Below, piece after piece: positions 33,317 to 45,500 of a stretch of 64,000 bases of DNA. A program made the translations under genes and the position numbers. Origin of the DNA: Aplysia californica (Eukaryota; Mollusca; Gastropoda; Aplysiida; Aplysiidae); NCBI RefSeq assembly GCF_000002075.1, contig NW_004797491.1, positions 501,993 through 565,992 on the forward strand, in the 5' to 3' direction. Numbering within the stretch: the stretch's first letter is position 1; each line of letters opens with the position of its first letter. Below the pieces are notes generated by a model. It did no database searches. It worked only from the letters and a program-made list of their open reading frames with translations, and was not told the DNA's origin.

Positions 33317-33828
33317 TACTGTATAACATGACTATAATAGCGGCATCCCCTTCAGTAGGACCTTACCCGAATCCCCTTTTTTTGTCTCTATGTAAACTCA
33401 AATAACTCTGCTTGGTTTTAACGGGGCAAGGAATTAAAAACCTGAACATGGATACAGCAGGAGAGATCGAGCGAGCTCTAGCTGGGGGAAGGGGGTTGGG
33501 GTGGGGGTATGTAAGTGGGCTTCAATCAGGCAGTCTGCGGTGCAGCATTGTGATTGGCCAGTCCAGTGATGAGTGAGGTGGGTCAGGCGGCAGACAGAGA
33601 TACGTTACGTGAATGACTCCAAAAGTGATGTGCTATAGCCCGAAGCCTAGACTTAGGCTAGGCCAAAAAGACAGTAAAAGAAAATGAGAGCGTGTGGTGT
33701 GTGATTTTTCGGTAATTCCCTTTGTATATTGTATTCCTAAACTTTTTTTTTGTAGTGGGAATTTGCCTACAGCGGGATCATCTTCTGAAACTGAAGTAAA
33801 AGTCCCGCTATGGCCATTTTCTGCTGTA
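33317..33828 (+). mobile_element. MITE family H, copy 1
   Basis: Left TACTGTATAACATGACTATA, right (reverse) TACAGCAGAAAATGGCCATA. The interior (GTGATTGGCCAGTCCAGTGA, CTCCAAAAGTGATGTG) matches the reverse of 50324-50929 along its length. The CTGTAGCAGG-type edge and TA target suggest Tc1/mariner. Confidence 0.75.
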
Positions 33829-33837
33829 GATCAATCT

Positions 33838-33898
33838 ATCTATCTACCTATATATATATATATCTATATCTATATATATATAGAGAGAGAGAGAGAGA
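33838..33898. repeat. TATC/TA/GA microsatellite
   Basis: Runs of TATC, TA and GA units directly after the right end of the MITE at 33317-33828. Confidence 0.9.
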
Positions 33899-36108
33899 GT
33901 GCACTTTGGACAAAATAGTTCTGAGGCGACGATTAGTTCTGAGTAATCATTAAATATATCGGCGTCTGTGGGGTAACAGTTGGGCGCTTCGCTGTCGCAC
34001 AGGACTTTGATTTCTGAGAGGAGAAATTTTTTTATCAATATTTTGTATCTGATCTCTTCCTCTCTGATGGGATGTTGTACCCCTCCACTCAGCCTGGGTC
34101 GGCCCTGACAGGATAAATTATCAAAATTGTGTCAATGGGGGCGTAAAAACAGAATGAAAATGAAAAAAAATTTTTAAATCTGTAATCACGTACAAAAATT
34201 TAGAGAAAAAATAATATCAAACAATCGTTTTGGTTTTTATATAAAAATACATACAAAAATTTACTGTTGTTATTTTATTGTGCATGTTATTACTTTTTTC
34301 AAATGTCTTAATTATTAAGACAACCTGATCTTGTTCTTTCCGTCATTTATGTCTGAATTTCTCTTTAGTGTTTGCCTACTGGAAGAATCTGTATGAATAT
34401 TGTTATTGTTATTATTAGGTCTATTATCATTATTGATAATATATTATCATTATTATTATTATATTTTATGTAAAACTGTCCTGTAGCCTGTAGTACTAAT
34501 TGTTACAATTACAATTAGTACCAACAACACTCACTCAGGAACCACTAAGTTCATGAAGACTTTTACATTGTTCGTTTTTTTTTTTTACTTAACGAACGTG
34601 TTCGCTATGTCACACTAGGTGCGTACTATACAGTATTTCATCTTTCTGCCAGGATTTGGATGACGTATTCCTCCGACTACTCAACCAAGGGCCCAGATTG
34701 ACTCTTACTCTTATACTCAGGATAAAAGCAGTCTGCAAACTGCCCCTTAATTATGTCAATAGGGATGTAAAAAAACATTATTTACAATCATGTGTGTAGA
34801 TGTAATGGTACTATGTTACATGTATATCATTATGCCTTACCGAATGTGTTTTTTTTTTTTTTTTAGGTTTTGTACATTTCCGTACAGGTACCAGGTACCC
34901 TAAGTTCTGAGTGTTTGTTCGACAGTACCAGTACATGACTGAGTTCTTTGTCATGTACATCCATTTAGTGTATTGTGCATGAAAAATCATGGCATGGAGT
35001 GATCAATAAACAATTTTAGACTTACTTTTGGTTTGGCTGTGACGCTTCCTTTTTTCTAGAGTAATTATAGTATAATAGTAATGAACGTGTAGGATGAATG
35101 GTCGCTGCACAGCACAGTGTACACGCCAGGCACTTTCCCGAGTGTGACAACATATCAATGGTTAGGGTTTGAAAACCTGCCAACCATAACAAAATTTGAT
35201 GTGGGTTTCTTTCCCCTCCAATTATATAAATCTTGTACAGTGGAACTCGGATTCAACGAAGTAGCGGGCCTGGCCTTCAATTTTTACATAATATTTATAC
35301 ACACATGTTGCTCTTTACTTTAACTTAACAATTTTTCACTTCTCACTTTCACACCCCATATAAAGGACAATGTGTTGGTTGATATTAAAACGGATCAAAT
35401 CCATGTAAAAATTTCAGTTGAGCGCGTTGGACTATTGTAAATTTGTAAAGCAAATACAGCACATTGGATATAAAAAAGAAAAGTGATTATCGTCTTTAAT
35501 TTTAAACTTTAACTTGGAAGTTGACAGGAGTTTAAAATAGTGACAACTTTAATAACAAGTGCAATTGACTGTAATACATGTGTGCTTTTTTTTAAAGCCT
35601 CAACTTCGTTTCATCTACGCACCAGGAAAGATGTGTCACTGTTTGCAAGGAACCCATTCCGTTCCTGAATTAAGTGAATTACACATTGCTCTGAGAAAGG
35701 GTCTGATGTGGTCTTGCATGTGTACCGTACAGTCCTTTTATTATATATCTAAAATTAAAATATATGCCAATATGAGTGCTCAATTGGACTGAAATCTGAT
35801 CTGAAGAATGAGCAGGCCACGGATGCAGGAGAGTGATGTTGTTAATCTTACACTATGTACTAATATTACAGTCGCTCAAGGGGTCGGGGTTGTTACGGTA
35901 GCACTGTATGTTATATAATATATGTATAATATATACAAAAAATATGGTGACTGATTTAAAAATGAAAGAATTCAGCTTTATCCGTGCAACTTTCTTTTAA
36001 AAACAACAACTTCAGATTGTTCAATGCATAAAAGAAAAAATGTTAACGAGGCCAAAATAAATTAAAACTGAAATATCATGGCACATTAGTGAGCACAGTT
36101 CATGTTCC

Positions 36109-36114
36109 TTTATT
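36109..36114 (-). terminator. Candidate distal minus-strand poly(A) signal
   Basis: TTTATT on the plus strand, so AATAAA on the minus strand. It faces a plus-strand AATAAA at 36056-36061. If used by NAA30 the 3' UTR would exceed 6 kb, so this is only a candidate. Confidence 0.25.
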
Positions 36115-36404
36115 TCAGCTGAAACGTGACAAATTTCAAAGCGTGCATTTAATCAACAGTCTTGTTTTTGAGTAACACCCTTTCAAAATGAGTGATGTTA
36201 AAAATGATGATAAAGATACATCAATAGTAAGATACACTATGGTTACTACATTGTATAAACTATAATAAGCCAAAGTAGAGTCCACTGGCTTGGAGTGTTT
36301 GAACTTTAATCTTTATTGACCCCACAAATTAAAAAGCACATTTTCCTAAACATGGCACAACAACCAACCCCAAACCAAAGTGCATCATGGCACGAATGCC
36401 ACAT

Positions 36405-36481
36405 TAAAAGTGAAAAGTACTTATATTGAAGTACCCCTAGACGAAAAGTGAAAAGTACTCATTGATGTACCCCTAAACGAA
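36405..36481 (+). repeat. Two tandem copies of a 38-bp unit
   Basis: AAAAGTGAAAAGTACTTATA and AAAAGTGAAAAGTACTCATT, each followed by GAAGTACCCCTAGACGA or GATGTACCCCTAAACGA. Confidence 0.8.
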
Positions 36482-37458
36482 GGAGACCTGATATTGTTCA
36501 ACCTTCAGTATAAATCTTGCACACTGGTGTCATTCTTATAACTTATAGGAATGGGTACAAGTACAAGATTTAATCAGTAAACATATATATGCCCAATTTG
36601 AAAAATAACAAAATAAATAAATAAAAGCACAAATACTGCTCGTTAAAAAAAATTAGAAGTTTTAATTGAAAACTATTTTCAGAAAGCCCATCACATTATA
36701 ACATACTTTATTACTATTGCAGTTTTCATTTTCTTGCGAACAATATTCGTTTTCTCATAAACAACAGGCTTCCCTTTATTTTGGGAGGCATAACTCCATA
36801 GAGTTCATATTGACTAAAAACTAAAAATTAAAAAACAATCACCATGATATGCTCATTTTGAGGGAGAGCGTAACTTCCACCTCACATTTCTCCCCTTCGT
36901 GAAATTTTTCACAGGGGGTAGGATACGAAATAGGTCCATATATTTTATTTATTTATATATATATATAAGTGCCTCCTTGTTTCATATGCAGGAAGGATAT
37001 CAAGTTTACCCCCCTTTCATTTCCCATTTGGGTTGAGATGTGACATTAAGAGTTAGATTTAGATTTGTCTGTTTTGTACTTTTTCTTGATCAAAAATATT
37101 TTCAAAATTAAATAAAGTCCACGTCACACTGAAAAATGGCAAATAAATAATTCACAACAGACTTCATAAAAACAACAACAATCACAATGTCTAGTATCCA
37201 AATTCTTGCTTGACTAGTTAAAGTTAAAGCGCTTTAAGCTTGGTTGTCAGTTTTGATAGGTTGAGAAGAAAAAAAAATTGTGGATTTTCTTTTCTTTCTG
37301 TTTACTGATATTTTCTGTAACTATCATATTTGGTTTAGTAAGCAGACCTCACTGTGTATGTCTGGAAAAGTTAAAATTATACCATAAAGAAGTTACTTCA
37401 TAGAGTAGAAATTGACTTATTAAAATCTGTTTATACTATATACATCTCATTCTGAATA

Positions 37459-38650
37459 CAGGGTGATCCAAAAATAAAACTATAACTACAACTTTTTTCT
37501 GAATATCTCGTTGACAAAAATTGTTTTAGAATGCTGTAATTTGGTACAGATATAATATATTCAAAATGAATCAAAAGGAATTTGTCAGAAATAAAATCCA
37601 CAAAGAAGAAATATTTTGAAAATGGAAATGGCTTAAAGAAAAAAGCACCCAAGAAGACAAAGTTCACCAATCTTCAAAAATCTTGTAAAGGAAGTCATGA
37701 AAAGATTGTTTGGCATTTTTCTTTATTTTCTCTTTTACATTTAATGTCTCTGTAACATTTCAACATTTAATTGCCTTTACAGCATTTTAAAAACTAACGT
37801 TTTCATTCTGGAATTAAAAGAAGCAGTGCTCTAAATGCCCTCCTTTGGACATGACACATTTTTAACATGTCGTTTGAAATGTTCAACGGCGGCCATGCAC
37901 AAGGACCGGCTAAACGGTGAGGGTTTAAAGCCACATACACTGTACATATTTAGTATGAAGTGGCTTCTAGAGAGACAATAGGAAGTGGGATGCCCAATAG
38001 ACAGCATTTTTTAAAAGTTAATATATCCCGCAAGGTGAAAATGGGCTTTGCACTCAACCAGATGCCATCGAGGAAATTATGTTCCCACTTTCCAGACAAT
38101 CGAAGAATCATGAACACATTGTCATGCTCTGATTCATGTCATTTCCACATAGCGAAGATGAAAAGTGTACAGTCGTAGGTTAAGATCAGCCACGAGAATG
38201 CAGACTTTTTGAGGTGTAGGAAAGTCCTAGCTGTAGATCGTCTATGGACAGATGTGTCATGGGATTCGACTACTGAAATGTGCACGCTGGTGGCGTTTAA
38301 AGGGCTGCGCATGGTGCGTGTTCGACCTGAAGAGTTATTTTTAAAGCAAATTTTTAGTTCAGGTCCTCTATAGATCGAAACTGACTGAACTTCTCTATTC
38401 AGGACACCAAAGTTTTTGACGGCACCTAAGCATTCTCTCCATGCCGTACGCAGAACTTACGAAACATCAGGGATGTTGAGTTTGTGGAGAGGAAATGTTC
38501 AATACAAAAAGCTCTCTGCTCTTTACTAAACTTAACCGTAACCATGATCTCAGCAGGCAAACGAAATTGGGGGGAAATAATATCTGCAGACTTCTGTTGA
38601 CTTGTTAGACTGCTGTAGCTTGCAATGCGGCATGATTGTTGCAACTTTTA
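37459..38650 (-). mobile_element. Decayed DDE transposon with DUF4817-type helix-turn-helix
   Basis: Minus strand from ATG 38545: MVTVKFSKEQRAFCIEHFLS, then MFRKFCVRHGENA and VPSKTLV, the N-terminal domain of a mariner-related transposase family. Farther down (about 38060-37990) WLSAKAHFHLAGYIN matches its DDE-domain motif WLSDEAHFHL, with both acidic residues lost or altered. Several stops and shifts. A terminus-like CAGGGTGATCCAAAA is at 37459. The far end is not found. Confidence 0.65.
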
Positions 38651-39914
38651 GTGGTATGCCTAATGCAAACTGGTGCACCATGCTACAAAACTGGGGACAA
38701 GGTTGAAAATGGGTTGTTTTTCAATGTACCATATAGAGCAAAACCATTCAATGGACTTATTTAAAATGAATATTACTAATATTAGACAAATTCCTTTTGG
38801 CTTCCAAATATTATGTTCAAATCTGAAATGCAAAACCTCAGTACGGAGGAAGACATTTACAAAACAAGTTGCATAGTTTTCTTCCGGATCACCATGTACA
38901 TTCTTCAAGCTCACTGTCAAAAGATTATAACAAATTTGACATAAAATTTCTTTTTCTTTCTTCCATCCTCTAGAAAGCAACTCTCCTCCATTATCTTATT
39001 CACATCAGCCTTGAATAATGAATGGTAAACATAGAAATTAAGAATCTAAGAAGGTGCGCCAAACCTGTTTGAGTTTACATGAGACAAGTTAAATGTAGTC
39101 CTGTCCCAATTTATACAAAAGTAACAAGATGGCGAGCACAGACAATTTTCACACATTACCATGTGAATTCCGAGGGGACCATGAATACTTCCCAAACTTT
39201 TAAAAACAAATGTTCTTAACCTTAAAATTGAGCTTTAGAGATGAGTTTCTAACCAAAATGGTTAGAACAGTGAACTCAAGGCATCTAACTTGTCAAAGTA
39301 GCCTACACGTATACAGAACACAAAATAGGTACTGTTCCAAAATACAAATCTAGGAACATTTTTGCTGAGTAATGATTGTGCTCACAAGTTTGTATACAGT
39401 CAGGCACAGATAACCAGTTTTCATAAAACTCGAAATCATGAATAGCTTGTACAATATGCCATTCTCAAACTCAAAATCTGGGATAGCTCATACAGTATGC
39501 AGTTCCCCGACTGAACTGCTATAAAATTTTTGTTAATGTATTGGCAAAACTGTTATCTTAAACACCGGAATGAACTTGTTGAACAGCTCACCTTCGAAAA
39601 ACCAGGATCAAATTTTTTTTCTCAAACACAACTGTCTCGAATTCAAATTGACCTGATCCCACGATGGAAAACAACACCCAACTTCATCAACAGTATCACG
39701 TTACATGAGCCCACCAGGCTCGCATGATACACACACCTGCTGATATCAAGACGCATCATCGCACATTACCACCTGTTGAATCTAAGCATGTGAGGATGAG
39801 TAGGCCTACTGGATGGTGGAATTGGAATGCGAATAAAGATAGGATAGACAGTAGACAGTGTGGTATTGCATTAGGCGCTTTGGTGTGTGAATTAAGTTTG
39901 TGTACACGTGTGTA

Positions 39915-39919
<5 letters not shown>

Positions 39920-39965
<46 letters not shown>
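39920..39965. repeat. (GT)n microsatellite
   Basis: About 23 GT units. Open frames made of Val-Cys or Thr-His here are artefacts. Confidence 0.96.
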
Positions 39966-39971
<6 letters not shown>

Positions 39972-40087
39972 TTGAATGTGGCTTGCACTCATATATATAT
40001 AATTATAATCACTGGCTACTCAAAAAGATAATGAATGTCACAGAAAGTCAAGCAAATTAAGCGATGGAACTTTTAGTTTAGTTTTAG

Positions 40088-40280
40088 AAAGAGTTTTTTA
40101 CAGCACTTGCAACACAGATAGGTCAAGGTAATTTAAGTGCTAAAGATCAGAAATAACAGGTATTACGACTAATGAATAACATAAAAAGAAAAGAAGGAGG
40201 AGAGATATTTAAGGACAACAGATGTTTGATATGACAGATGGAGCAACCCACACCAGAGCAACCCCAAACCACTGACAATG
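40088..40280 (-). mobile_element. SINE-like family C copy 1
   Basis: Plus-strand edge AGAGTTTTTTACAGCACTTG followed by CAACACAGATAGGTCA (the shared module), then AGGAGGAGAGATA, ACAGATGTTTGATA and CACACCAGAGCA. Same order as at 45405-45575. Confidence 0.65.
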
Positions 40281-42386
40281 TGAAACTTAGGAATCCATTT
40301 TATGAGTGATACAATTTACACCCTTCAAGCAAAGAACAACAGACAATGAAGTGTGACTTCAATACTTTGCCACCTTTGTAGACACAATGTGGTAACAAAA
40401 CATAACAACGATAACATCAGAACAACTCAAACAAATGATTGAAGCCATAAACATTCAAGTTTATTTTTTTAGCATTAATTGTTCAACACTGCCTGTAAAG
40501 CAAATCAATAACTTTGTATGTGATGGCACCCAAATCTTATTATCCTGCGATACATACATATATTTTTGTAAGCGTATGACAGTTGTCGTTGAATTTTATT
40601 TTGAGAAAACATTATAACCATCACTAAACTGATAAAAACCTAAAAAATAATACCCCAATAAATAGAGTTAAAAAATCCTTGCATTTAAAAAAATCCAACA
40701 ACTAGGCTGAACATGACATCAGCAAATCTTTAAAACACTTATGCCCTCAAGTCATGTAAAAAAAAAAGAAGGTATTTTTTCCCCCTAATTGAGACTTTTT
40801 CTCAGTTTGCCACCCTGGCAACAGGGCTAGTAAATGCCTGGTCTGGACTTTTACGCAACTGAAGCTACATCAAACATCTCAACTTATACAGGCAGACATA
40901 AATCATTAAATGCTCTTCAAAACTTGAGTCACAAAATGTTTAGTTTAGGGTTGGTTTCATGGAATTTTCTCAAAAAGAGAAGGTGAATTTAAAAACATTT
41001 TTCCTAAGCTTCAACGTAACAAACCATCTCATCTTCATGGACAACTAATCACTTTAAAACCTACAGGAGCAACAGGTTGTTGATTCCTACAGTACAATAT
41101 GCAAAGTGTAAGAGAAGAGATTTCATTATAAGCAAACAAATCAATCTAGTTACATGCATAGTCACCAGCTGAAGCTATGAAACGTCCCCCTTCATCCGCT
41201 CATGAAGGCAATATTAATTAAACAATGCTCATGTGAACAGTGCAACATTTCAGTAATATGAAACTTATTGAGCTTAGTCCCTCTCTGCATTTCAACTTTA
41301 CAACAAATGACAAGTTTCTTTTTAAAAAGAAAGTAAACTTGTGCGCAGCTCCCTCTCACATCATGACCTTGGCTTCCTTGAAATTTTACTGACCCCAACA
41401 ATTTTGCACCCATTTGACCATTTTCAAATTTCTAAGTGAAAAAAATTATCACTGAACATCAAAACTCACTCAATACATGACATGTAAAGACCCAATCAAA
41501 AGAAAAGCGCCTACTAAGTCGATGTAATCCACGGAAACGCATTTCCTAATTGTGAAGAACAGTGAAGCTCATTTTGGCAGCATCTCTTCAGAATGAAGTT
41601 GAACACCTCTGCTCATTACGTTCATACTTTGCTATCCTCCCCTCAGTTCATACTGTCACATTTTCCTTTGGCCAGCTGCCTGTCTGTGGCTTTCCTTTCA
41701 CTGACGTAAACAAACAATCATGCCATCCCATTGGTCTATCCCTATCGATTCCCACCCACGTGATAAATTAACCCCCCCACCATCCCACGCTCACTTAAGA
41801 CCACGTAGCCCCAAGTATTACTTGTACCCCCAGCTTCAAGATATTAGTGATGCTTAAAATTCTTCTTCTCCCCGCAACCCAAATCACACACACAAAACTG
41901 TCACCCTCTAACTCTAACCCCTAGCTTTGTTACTTCCTAACTAGCTGATCAGCACAACTCTATACTACACTACATTACATATGCGCATATTCCATCAATT
42001 GCTGAACATAGTCAGATCTGTCATCAGTCATGATTTATTGGCGTTGGTGCAAGGTCGGACCAAATGCTGACAGGATACATCCTTTGTCGTTTCCTGTGAC
42101 TCTCTATATCTCAACATTTGCTTACCATGAGCAAATTTTCATTTCTCAGCACCACTGCATTTCATTAACCACAGAACACTGGCTATTACTAGAGGAACTT
42201 GTGGGCATCAGGCAGGGATGATTTTAAAAATAAAGACAAAACAAACAAGGAAAAAAAAAAAAGAAAAGAAAAGAAAAACCATGGAAATATACCATTAGAG
42301 TGAAATTTTCAAAGTATCCATTAATACTACACATTTCAGCCACAGTTGCATAATGACTCATTCATCCTCACCTTGATTCATTACTG

Positions 42387-42524
42387 TTACCGCAACCACA
42401 ATTTCAATCTCAGGGCATCCACACCATTTAAATAATAACGAAACAATCTCTTGTCCCGCACAAACCCAAGGTTTTCGTACAAGTGGAGAGCACCTTGGTT
42501 TGTGATTTCCGTTTCTAAAACAAC
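42387..42524 (-). CDS. NAA30: NAA30 coding exon 4 and stop
   Basis: 45 codons plus [37 protein letters not shown] and [11 protein letters not shown]. Acceptor ctacag at 42525-42530. Ends exactly where the family ends. Confidence 0.96.
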   Translation of the reverse strand, partial: VVLETEITNQGALHLYENLGFVRDKRLFRYYLNGVDALRLKLWLR

Positions 42525-45500
42525 CTGTAGATAAATGCAAAAAAACAAAAACATTACTAACAACATAAAACTCGTTTTCCAGTCAAAATTTCACTATGCT
42601 AGAACTGGTAATAAAAAAAAATGAATTGCAGTGATGTTAGTACATGCACAAATTTTTGGTTTCGAGAAATATCACCATGAAGGCTCAAATTCTAATCAAA
42701 CAGCATAAACACTGCTGTTGAGCACTTTAGCTCTGAACATGATAATTTCAGGCCTGGTCCTCAGTTTCAAGTTTTCAGCAATTTGGGTAACATACATTGT
42801 GCTGAATTTATACATTACATTATATATTCTAAAATTATCATTGGCATGTCCGAACCCTTTTATATTTTTCAAAAATACATATCGTCCTGTCGTAGTCAAA
42901 ACATTTTACACCAAATTTTTTCAATAATTTTTTATTCCCTTAACCCTTCCAGACCCATGCTCCTATATCTTCAGCAGCGCGTGTACCTCCCACTGTCCCA
43001 AGATCGAATATTCTCTGTTTCGGGGTATACTGAATTTATGCCTTTTTTTTCCAAATTAACAAACTAATTAAACTTTAACTTTCATAATATTTGTTCATTT
43101 ACCTTTAAACATTGTTATATTTTATTATCTAAACCTCATTACATCATATTACATCACTTTTTTAGAATACATGCCTCTATTTTTGAAATACTGCTGCACT
43201 GGCTGGAACTGGGGTTAGGAAGTGCACAAAATGGCTGGGGCTGGAACGGTTAAAAGGCAAAGAAATGTCTCTAACACAAGGAGACATCATTTAGAGTGAT
43301 GCTAAGTCAGCACTTTTACAGTACGACTACCACAAGGACGATATGTGGCCGGTCCAAAAAGTGTGGTGAATATGGCCATTGCACATTAACAATATATTGT
43401 ATATGAATCTTAATAAAACATTTGCACATTATTCAGTAAACTTTACAACCCTCAATTTCAACGCTCAAAAAAGGCTGATGATATCTTTCATAGTAACTTA
43501 TAAAATAATACATGTACATATGTGTGTGTGCCTGGTGAAAGGGACCACATGTCGCATTTTCTCAAACCGAGATATCAGGCTTCAAAGGTCAAAAATTTTT
43601 GACAAAAACTAAGTTCCATTAAAAATGGATTCTTCAGCCATTTATTTATTGATATTTACAAGGATTTGGCTTATTTTGACTTTAAAATACATTTTAAAAG
43701 GTGTTTTTTAACCCGAGGTATATTGCATAATCCCAAAAAATGCGTGAGGAAACTGGCTTTCAAGGTAAACACTGCGGATGGTTTCTCTTGTCCATTCATA
43801 AAGTTGACCCAATCACATTGTATACTAAAATTTAGGTAATTCTCTCTGCTCTCCAATGGCAGGTAGTGCGCATGAATATCTAGAACATGTAAACAAAGCG
43901 AAACTTTGCGCATCCATACCCTTTTGTTTCTTTGGAGAACAAACTTGTATCGCCTATTTCTGCCCTGTGCAAACCGTATTTCTTGAAATTCCTGTTCAAT
44001 GTGGTGGTGAATTTGTTTTGAAGACGTAATATAAACACTTTGAAGCTGTTCTTTTATTGTAGAGCTGCTTTTTAAAGTTAGTTTGTGAGAAGTGACTGTG
44101 TTGTCAGGTCGTCTCGAGGGACAACAACACGGCGGAGCTGCCAGCTGTTACTACTACCGGTACTGTTAGTAGTAGATCTAGTACTAGACCTAGATCTAGT
44201 ACTGCTATTCGTGAGCAGGAAATTGTGTCTCTTCTCAATTCTCTTAGACGCATTGGAATGTCAGAATGGCAACTGAAGAAGACATTAGAGATGTAATATG
44301 CGATTATTTCGTTTCTGACGTCGATTTGGTAGAAGAGGAAGAAGATGAGTTCGATCTGTGGTACTGTGGTGCCATCGCCAGTTCCAGACCCCGCACTTGA
44401 AGCAGAACCAAGCGAAGGAGGTAAAGATTAACAACAACAAAAACAACAGTGATAATAGAAATAGATTTAGATTTAGCAATCTAATAATTATTTATTATAA
44501 TGATAATTAATAGTAATAATTACCATTACGCTGTTCTTTCTTGATAAACCTAGATCTAGATCTAGTTTAGATCTAGCTTACTCATAGTAGTGCATTTTTG
44601 TTTTCTTAATTCTAAATGTATGCAAAACAAAATTTCATTCATTCCTGGGAGAGTCTGGGTTCAAAGATCTGGATATGTGGCAATCTTGTTAAGTGGGTAA
44701 GGAACAAAAAGTTTTCCTCTGACCCTGATGATTGATCGTGTTAAGTTCCCTAGTTACTGTGGTGAAGATACTTTTTTTGCCAGTGTGTGTTGCAGGAGAT
44801 GAAGGGGGAGGGAGGGGGGTATCAAGTTTTTAAACAAAACAATAATAATTATGAACATGATTTAACAACATTATATTTCAGCAACAGCAAAACCTTTTTA
44901 CTAGAATGGTGACTTGTTATGAAAAAAGGGTGTTCTGTTTTTGTTTTTTCTGCAGAAACAGAGGTGAAACTTTAGAGCCGTTTTTCTCAAAACTTTGTTT
45001 CCGTACCCTGCCTTACAAAATCGCCCATATCTCAAAAACTACTAAAGATATCTTCAAAATTTAAAAAGCACATTGTTCAGAAATGAATTCTGTACAAGAA
45101 AATGCCAAAAAACGGGATTTTTCAAAATGCGACATGTGGTCCCTTTCACCAGGCACACACACATATATTATATTCATTAAAAAAGTGTAAGTATTTAACA
45201 CCCCCATCAACACAATGTGTCTCATTCAGGAGGCAAGCTACTTTGACCCCGCCTGTCACTATCAGGGCCAGCCTGAGCTGATAAGGACACAGAAGCACCC
45301 CAGCAAACCGGCAGAGATATTTCATTAAAAAAACCCTCCTTGAAAAAAATCTGATCGAAAGATTGCAGCCAATCTTGGACGTCTGAGATCAAAGTCTGTT
45401 TTTTGTTTTAGTAAGAGTTTCACAGCACTTGAAACACAATAAGGCCATATCAGTGCCGAAGATTGGAGGCGTTACATGAGAGAAACCAACCCAAGAAGGG

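Larger units (their letters stand above)
29279..36108. other. Non-coding stretch between MEMO1 and NAA30
   Basis: Beyond the MITEs at 30.6, 33.0 and 33.3 kb no gene is seen. The plus strand is T-rich. AATAAA at 35005-35010 and 36056-36061. G-runs at 32285-32300 and 32533-32547. Confidence 0.5.
36115..42386. other. Region 3' of NAA30
   Basis: No host exon recognised. The plus strand is A-rich, the reverse of the region before 36 kb, which would suit a long NAA30 3' UTR or minus-strand transcription. Contains the transposase relic at 37.5-38.6 kb and a GT tract. Confidence 0.4.

Noticed and set aside
39724-39992. Cys-Val and His-Thr repeat proteins
   Set aside because: Translation of the (GT)n tract at 39920-39965.
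42358-42540. Cys-rich 60-codon minus-strand ORF
   Set aside because: It is NAA30 exon 4 read in the wrong frame.
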